A model generated the notes under the pieces. It was not told the DNA's origin and searched no databases. It was given only the letters and a program-made list of their open reading frames with translations. This document shows positions 44,026-48,988 of a DNA stretch of 48,988 nt, piece by piece; the stretch's first letter is position 1; each line of letters opens with the position of its first letter. The stretch is from contig JAJRRB010000074.1 of NCBI GenBank assembly GCA_024279915.1, positions 1 through 48,988 of the forward strand. Direction: 5' to 3'. The position numbers and the translations under genes were made by a program. The DNA comes from Deltaproteobacteria bacterium. GTDB taxonomy: Bacteria > Desulfobacterota > Desulfuromonadia > Desulfuromonadales > BM103.

Positions 44026-44042
44026 TGGCAAGATAATTGCAT
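44026..44042 (+). promoter_or_regulatory. Sigma-54 (-24/-12) promoter upstream of lpxC
   Basis: TGGCAAG-ATAA-TTGCAT fits the RpoN consensus TGGCACG-N4-TTGCW almost exactly, with GG at 44027-44028 and GC at 44039-44040 separated by the required ten bases. The start of transcription would be near 44052, 44 bases before the lpxC ATG at 44096. Confidence 0.75.
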
Positions 44043-44095
44043 AAGTATCCTTACCTCAGCGAAAAACATTGAAGTATTTTAAGGATACAAGCGTA

Positions 44096-45031
44096 ATGAG
44101 CATGATTTTTCAAACAACCATTGCCCGACCAACAGCAATCTCCGGCATTGGTCTACATACCGGTCAACGTATCAACATGACACTGCGCCCTGCAGAAGCT
44201 GGTGTTGGTATCGTCTTTCATCGCAAACTGGACGATCATACGGTCACCATAAAAGCAGCAGCAGGAAATGTCGTTGATACCCGCATGGCAACAGTGCTTG
44301 GCAAGGGTGATGTTCGCATTTCTACAGTTGAGCACCTGCTTGCGGCACTTTCTGCTTACGGCGTTGACAATTTGCACATTGATATCGACGGACCGGAAGT
44401 ACCGATTATGGACGGAAGTGCAGCACCTTTCACTTCGATTATTGAGGAAGCAGGCCAACGTCGGCACCTGAAAAGTCGTAAATTCCTTGCTATTCGTCAA
44501 CCAGTATCTGTTGTTGATGGCGAAAAGCGCGTCAGTATTATCCCTTCTCGCTTTTTCCGTATCACTTTTGATATAGCTTTCCAACATCCATGCATCGCGC
44601 TACAACAGCGTTCAGTCAAAGTTACTCCGGCTGGATTCCGCCGCGACCTGGCGCCAGCACGCACCTTTGGCTTCCTGCGTGATGTTGAAATGCTAAAAGC
44701 AGCAGGCCTCGCCCGCGGCGGATCACTGGAAAATGCCATTGTGGTTGATGATGAGCGCATTCTGAATCCGGAAGGGCTTCGTTTCCAAGACGAGTTCGTT
44801 CGTCATAAAATTATGGATGCCATCGGTGATTTAAGTTTGATCGGTTACCCGATCCTCGGCCATGTTCGTGCATTTAAAGCAGGACACGATATTAACCACC
44901 AATTAGTTCAAAAAGTTCTCGAAAACCCAAAAAACTGGCAACTCCTTGAATTCAGTGAAGATGATCTCGAAAAATCTCTACAAATGACACCGCAATCTTT
45001 TGCAACGGATCTGGCTTTTTCAAAGGCATAA
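44096..45031 (+). CDS. lpxC: UDP-3-O-acyl-N-acetylglucosamine deacetylase LpxC
   Basis: A 311-residue zinc deacetylase that commits UDP-GlcNAc derivatives to lipid A synthesis. Zinc ligands: H80 in STVEHLLAAL and HKIMDAIGD (H about 241, D about 245). Other conserved segments: GLHTG near residue 19, the DGS-containing loop near 115, and HDINHQLV. Begins with MSMIFQTTI, with AAGGAT nine bases upstream; a longer frame to 44069 would add nine residues. Preceded by a sigma-54-type promoter and followed by a terminator. Confidence 0.97.
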   Translation: MSMIFQTTIARPTAISGIGLHTGQRINMTLRPAEAGVGIVFHRKLDDHTVTIKAAAGNVVDTRMATVLGKGDVRISTVEHLLAALSAYGVDNLHIDIDGPEVPIMDGSAAPFTSIIEEAGQRRHLKSRKFLAIRQPVSVVDGEKRVSIIPSRFFRITFDIAFQHPCIALQQRSVKVTPAGFRRDLAPARTFGFLRDVEMLKAAGLARGGSLENAIVVDDERILNPEGLRFQDEFVRHKIMDAIGDLSLIGYPILGHVRAFKAGHDINHQLVQKVLENPKNWQLLEFSEDDLEKSLQMTPQSFATDLAFSKA

Positions 45032-45053
45032 GTCATTCACGACACATTCATAC

Positions 45054-45083
45054 AAAGGCAGCCACTTCGGCTGCCTTTTTTAT
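45054..45083 (+). terminator. Intrinsic terminator of lpxC
   Basis: AAAGGCAGCC and GGCTGCC(TTT) pair around the loop ACTTC, followed by TTTTTTATTT. It separates lpxC from ntrY. Confidence 0.85.
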
Positions 45084-45178
45084 TTAATCTTTCTGAACCA
45101 GTCCCTCACTTTGATGCCAGTTGATGCTTGCATAAGCGCCGTTTTACGCCTAGAATTGTGCAACTATAGAACTTTATC

Positions 45179-47425
45179 ATGCCTAAACTAAAACCTTCCA
45201 ATACATCAACCACTGAATCTCGCAAACGCCGTCGAGAATGGCTGCTCGTGGTCGTTATTACCGGGCTTGTTGCCCTGTCGTTACGTTACCAAGGGCAACT
45301 CTTTGATCTGACATCAGAGATCCCCCTTTCAGGAAACATTCTCGTTCTTGCCCTGATCAACTTGAATATCCTGTTGATCATATTCTGCCTCTTTCTCATC
45401 ATGCGCAATATCTTTAAGCTTTTGCTTGAACGACGGCGGGGTATCCCAGGGGCAAAACTACGCAGTAAATTGGTGCTTGCCTTTATCGCACTCTCTCTTA
45501 TCCCAACGATGCTGCTCTTCTTTGTATCAGCAGGGTTTATAACCAATTCTATTGAAAACTGGTTCAACAGCCAGATAGAGAAGTCACTTGAGGAATCTCT
45601 CGAAGTTGCACAAACCTACTATAAGAACTCCGCTAGCAACGCACTCTACTATGCCGAACAGATATCTTTGGCGATTAAAGAACAGAAGCTACTCAACGAA
45701 GACAATCTTCCTGTTTTGGGAGAATTGATTCACCAAAAGCAGAAAGAATACAACCTTGGTATCGTCGAGGTATTTTCTGCGACTCTTGAAGAACTCGTTC
45801 GTGCCGTTAATCCACAGGTCCCTGTGGCTGATTTTACCGACCCCGATTCTGACAGTATTCGTGAAGCCTTGCAAGGCAATCGCTTTACACATATTAGTCC
45901 GATTGGACGGGCTGATTTGATTCGAGGTATCGTCCCAGTCTACTCAAACTGGAATCAAAATGATGTCGTCGGAGTTGTCGTCGTCAACTATTACGTCCCC
46001 TATTCGCTGGTCAACAAGATGAAAGAGATCAGCAGTTCGTTTGAACAATACAAATCAACCAAGCTGCTCAAAGGAAAAATCCAGAAAGGTTATGTTCTCT
46101 TTCTTCTCCTGATCGCACTAGTGATTATTTTTCTCTCGACCTGGGCGGGATTCCACCTTGCTCGCGGCATAACTGAACCAATTCACGATCTGGCTGTAGC
46201 GACTAATCGCGTTGCCTCAGGCGACCTGAATGTCACTCTGGACAGTCACAGTAACGACGAAGTTGGCTCTCTTATGGAAGCATTTAACACCATGACAGCC
46301 GACCTGCGCTCTGGCCAAAAGGCAATTCGTAAGGCCAATCGCGAGCTACAGGCATCCAACCTTGAGTTGGAGCAAAGACGACGCTACATGGAAATCGTCC
46401 TGGCAAATGTCACTGCTGGAGTTATCTCTATCGATAGTCGCGGACACATCACGACCATCAATAAATCTGCAGAGAGATTGCTCAATCTTAACACTGTAAA
46501 GGTTATTGGTCGCAATTTCCGCGATATAATCAGTACTGATTACCTGCCTATGATCAAAGGGATTCTAAAGGAGCTGATTGGCTCAGGAAAAGATTCTATA
46601 CGTAAACAAATAACCCTTCCAGCAGGCGATACTAAGGTCATATTGCTGGTCAACGTTACAACGTTGAAAGATGAGAACAATGAATTTATGGGTACGGTTG
46701 TCGTATTCGATGATTTGACTCAGTTACTTAAAGCACAAAGGATGGCAGCATGGCGTGAAGTGGCGAGGAGAATCGCCCATGAAATCAAAAACCCACTAGC
46801 ACCGATTCAGTTATCTGCTCAACGTTTACGTCGTCGTTACCTTGATCAGTTTGATACAAACGACACAGTTTTTGACGAATGTACTGCAATGATTATCAAG
46901 CAAGTTGATGACTTGAAAAACCTGGTTAATGAATTTTCCAGTTTTGCACGTATGCCATCAAGTAATCCTAGCCTGAACAACCTCAACGACGTCCTTAATG
47001 AAGCCTTGGTGCTTTATCAGGAAGGTCATAAGGAAATTGATTGCCAGCTACAGACCGACACTTCTCTACCAGTTTTCAATCTGGACAGAGAGCAAATCAA
47101 GCGTGTCATTATTAATTTGTTGGACAATGCGGTAGCTGCGGTCAATGGCAGTGGGCAAATTACCCTTACAACTTCTTTCAATAAAGTTTTAAAAATCGCA
47201 ACCTTGAAGGTTAGTGACAATGGCAGTGGTATTCCGGCAGCAGACAAACCGAGATTATTTGAACCTTATTTCTCAACTAAAAAATCTGGAACAGGTTTAG
47301 GCCTCGCTATTGTTTCTACCATTATTTCTGACCATAATGGCTATATCCGGGTTCGTGACAATGATCCACAAGGAACACATTTCATTGTAGAACTGCCGAT
47401 TACATCTGAAGTCGCTAAGGCATAA
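45179..47425 (+). CDS. NtrY-type sensor histidine kinase
   Basis: A 748-residue kinase: basic N-terminus, three TM segments near residues 20-35, 48-74 and 92-120, a periplasmic Cache/PAS-like domain, a fourth TM segment near 300-320, then HAMP (ARGITEPIHDL), a PAS (about 400-515), HisKA with phosphoacceptor in RRIAHEIKNPLAPIQLSA (about residue 530) and an HATPase (NLLDNAVAAV; GTGLGLAIVS). The order fits NtrY; the signal is unknown. It is followed after 24 bases by the NtrX-like activator. No strong ribosome site is seen. Confidence 0.9.
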   Translation: MPKLKPSNTSTTESRKRRREWLLVVVITGLVALSLRYQGQLFDLTSEIPLSGNILVLALINLNILLIIFCLFLIMRNIFKLLLERRRGIPGAKLRSKLVLAFIALSLIPTMLLFFVSAGFITNSIENWFNSQIEKSLEESLEVAQTYYKNSASNALYYAEQISLAIKEQKLLNEDNLPVLGELIHQKQKEYNLGIVEVFSATLEELVRAVNPQVPVADFTDPDSDSIREALQGNRFTHISPIGRADLIRGIVPVYSNWNQNDVVGVVVVNYYVPYSLVNKMKEISSSFEQYKSTKLLKGKIQKGYVLFLLLIALVIIFLSTWAGFHLARGITEPIHDLAVATNRVASGDLNVTLDSHSNDEVGSLMEAFNTMTADLRSGQKAIRKANRELQASNLELEQRRRYMEIVLANVTAGVISIDSRGHITTINKSAERLLNLNTVKVIGRNFRDIISTDYLPMIKGILKELIGSGKDSIRKQITLPAGDTKVILLVNVTTLKDENNEFMGTVVVFDDLTQLLKAQRMAAWREVARRIAHEIKNPLAPIQLSAQRLRRRYLDQFDTNDTVFDECTAMIIKQVDDLKNLVNEFSSFARMPSSNPSLNNLNDVLNEALVLYQEGHKEIDCQLQTDTSLPVFNLDREQIKRVIINLLDNAVAAVNGSGQITLTTSFNKVLKIATLKVSDNGSGIPAADKPRLFEPYFSTKKSGTGLGLAIVSTIISDHNGYIRVRDNDPQGTHFIVELPITSEVAKA

Positions 47426-47449
47426 GAAAACTGACAGCCGGGAGAAAAT

Positions 47450-48817
47450 ATGAAATCAATTCTGATTGTTGATGATGAGCAAAGCATACGCGAGAGCCTG
47501 ACGGGTATATTGCAGGATGAAGGATTTACGCCTTTCTCGGTTGAAAGTGGTGAGGCTGCGATTGAAAGGGTCAGTCAAGACAAACCTGACCTTATTCTTT
47601 TGGACATATGGATGCCCGGGATGGACGGAATGGAAACATTGACCAAGGTTCTCGACATATATCCAGATCAACTGGTTGTTATAATGAGTGGCCATGGGAC
47701 TATAGAGACTGCTGTTAAGGCTACAAAATTGGGCGCTTATGATTTTATTGAGAAGCCTCTTTCTATTGAGAAGGTATTACTCTGCATTCAAAATGCGGTG
47801 AAAGTAGGTCAACTGGTCGAAGAGAACCGTGAGTTAAAAGCTCAAATAGGCAAAGAGCATGAAATGAGTGGTAGCAGCAAACCGATCAAAGACTTAAAAA
47901 AACAAATTAATATTGCAGCACCAACCTCCGGTTGGATTCTCATTTCGGGCGAAAATGGTACGGGCAAGGAACTCGTTGCCCGAGCGATTCATCACAATTC
48001 AAAAAGACATGAAAAACCATTTGTTGAGGTCAATTGTGCTGCCATTCCAGAGGAATTGATTGAATCGGAGCTATTTGGCCACGAAAAGGGATCATTCACA
48101 GGCGCAACCACGCAACGCCGAGGCAAGTTTGATCAAGCCCATCAGGGAACTCTGTTTTTGGATGAAATTGGAGATATGAGCCTAAAAACCCAGGCAAAGG
48201 TATTGCGCATTCTGCAAGAGCACAAATTTGAAAGGGTGGGTGGCAATAAAACCATTGAGGTTGACGTGCGTGTCATTGCAGCAACGAACAAGGATCTCGA
48301 GAAGGAAATCAGCGATGGAAACTTTCGTGAAGACTTCTACTACCGTCTGAATGTCATTCCGTTCTATGTCCCACCATTGCGTGCACGCCAGGCAGACATC
48401 GCACGTCTTGCCACTCATTTCCTGGAATATTTTTGCAGTAAGGAAAGCCGTGAGATCAAAAGTTTGGATGAAGAAGCGATGCAGGCTATCACCAACTACT
48501 CCTGGCCGGGGAATGTGAGAGAGCTGAAGAACCTGATTGAGCGATTGGTCATTATGTCTCCAGGTAAAACCATAACCCGCAACCAACTGCCACGATCCAT
48601 ACACACTGATCGTCATGCTTCAGGTAAAAATCAGAGTTCAATCAATCAGACAACAAACAGTTTCCGTACTGCCAAAGAGGAATTTGAAAAAGAGTTCCTT
48701 ATCTATAAGTTGGATGAAAATGATTGGAATATCTCGCGCACGGCGGAAGCGATTGAAATAGAACGATCCAATCTGCATCGTAAGATAAAGGCGTATGGGA
48801 TTGATTTGAAGAGGTAA
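47450..48817 (+). CDS. NtrX-type sigma-54-dependent response regulator
   Basis: A 455-residue bacterial enhancer-binding protein: receiver with D52 (LILLDIWMP), AAA+ domain with Walker A GENGTGKE, GSFTGA (usual GAFTGA, here with S), Walker B LFLDEIGDM, and a C-terminal HTH (ISRTAEAIEIERSNLHRKIK). Activates sigma-54 promoters when phosphorylated; the promoter before lpxC is an obvious nearby candidate target, but a link is inference. GGGAG stands five bases before the ATG. Confidence 0.93.
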   Translation: MKSILIVDDEQSIRESLTGILQDEGFTPFSVESGEAAIERVSQDKPDLILLDIWMPGMDGMETLTKVLDIYPDQLVVIMSGHGTIETAVKATKLGAYDFIEKPLSIEKVLLCIQNAVKVGQLVEENRELKAQIGKEHEMSGSSKPIKDLKKQINIAAPTSGWILISGENGTGKELVARAIHHNSKRHEKPFVEVNCAAIPEELIESELFGHEKGSFTGATTQRRGKFDQAHQGTLFLDEIGDMSLKTQAKVLRILQEHKFERVGGNKTIEVDVRVIAATNKDLEKEISDGNFREDFYYRLNVIPFYVPPLRARQADIARLATHFLEYFCSKESREIKSLDEEAMQAITNYSWPGNVRELKNLIERLVIMSPGKTITRNQLPRSIHTDRHASGKNQSSINQTTNSFRTAKEEFEKEFLIYKLDENDWNISRTAEAIEIERSNLHRKIKAYGIDLKR

Positions 48818-48856
48818 GGCTTGGGGCTTGGCTATTTTTACAGTTTACACAAAGCA

Positions 48857-48892
48857 AAAAGCCCTGTCTCTTTCGAGACAGGGCTTTTCTAA
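48857..48892. terminator. Bidirectional intrinsic terminator
   Basis: A perfect 14-base inverted repeat, AAAAGCCCTGTCTC and GAGACAGGGCTTTT around TTTC, with T-runs on both strands. It ends the ntrX transcript from the left and the rRNA operon from the right. Confidence 0.9.
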
Positions 48893-48900
48893 ATAATTTC

Positions 48901-48988
48901 GGCGGCGACCTACTTTCCCACACAGTTGCCCATGCAGTATCATCGGCGCAGTAGGGCTTAACTTCTGTGTTCGAGATGGGAACAGGTG
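48901..48988 (-). rRNA. rrf: 5S rRNA, 3' part
   Basis: On the minus strand the last 88 bases contain the 5S landmarks CCCATCTCGAACACAGAAGTT and a closing GGTCGCCGCC. The 5' end lies beyond the right edge. The 3' end sits just before the terminator hairpin at 48857, so a 16S-23S-5S operon is transcribed leftward into the window. Confidence 0.97.

Noticed and set aside
1-48988. tRNA genes, CRISPR arrays, integrases or transposases
   Set aside because: No cloverleaf, repeat-spacer array or recombinase-like reading frame was seen on either strand.

Overview
The window looks like a chromosomal segment of a Desulfuromonadales-type deltaproteobacterium (Desulfuromonas/Geopsychrobacter-like, now Desulfobacterota). 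This is an inference from gene content: a moderate-GC Gram-negative with LpxC, UbiB-type kinase, a lpxC-ntrYX-like arrangement, a yebC-ruvCAB cluster, iron-sulfur and flavin proteins of anaerobes, and a tripartite tricarboxylate transporter under a CitA/CitB-type two-component system. No phage, transposase, CRISPR array or tRNA was seen; the window is mostly housekeeping and envelope genes with short palindromic intergenic repeats.

Layout. 1-336: C-terminal tail of an unidentified gene and its terminator. 337-5951: tctABC carboxylate transporter (minus strand), divergent from a DcuS/CitA-like kinase and its response regulator. 6026-8826: SYLF lipoprotein, PP2C-type phosphatase, flavin reductase and cysteine-cluster protein, all minus. 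9059-12335: MFS transporter, then a membrane GGDEF protein with a degenerate GGDDY site, coupled to a lipoprotein with an internal duplication and a glutamine tract. 12373-17849: three exported proteins on the minus strand (DUF255 thioredoxin-like, M1 peptidase, ChaN-like). 18021-25204: queuosine mannosyltransferase-like glycosyltransferase, a 34-residue lipoprotein, an orphan histidine kinase, a class IV aminotransferase, a ferredoxin-type Fe-S protein, a 44-residue membrane protein, DNA polymerase IV and an EEP-family hydrolase. 25700-32370 (minus): SulP transporter, a frameshifted exported ATP-dependent DNA ligase, lipoate ligase-like protein, a 64-residue protein, Nfu, MidA-type methyltransferase, GDPD and rhodanese. 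32521-37584 (plus): glpX, a cytidylate-kinase-like/BON fusion, yebC, ruvC, ruvA, ruvB. 37630-40122: a possible structured small RNA or leader, then an unrecognised 772-residue protein. 40241-48817 (plus): queH, patatin, a shortened phasin-like gene, ubiB-like kinase, lpxC, and an NtrY/NtrX pair. 48901-48988: 3' part of a 5S rRNA on the minus strand, so an rRNA operon enters from the right.

How it fits together. Carboxylate sensing and uptake form one divergent unit. QueH and the QTMAN-like transferase suggest queuosine synthesis and possible glycosylation. lpxC is preceded by a very good sigma-54 promoter and followed by a sigma-54 activator (NtrX), suggesting a local envelope circuit. The most noteworthy signals are that sigma-54 promoter, the structured RNA candidate after ruvB with the unknown protein behind it, the frameshifted ligase, the in-frame stop that removes the coiled-coil tail of the phasin-like protein, and the GGDDY/poly-Q lipoprotein pair.
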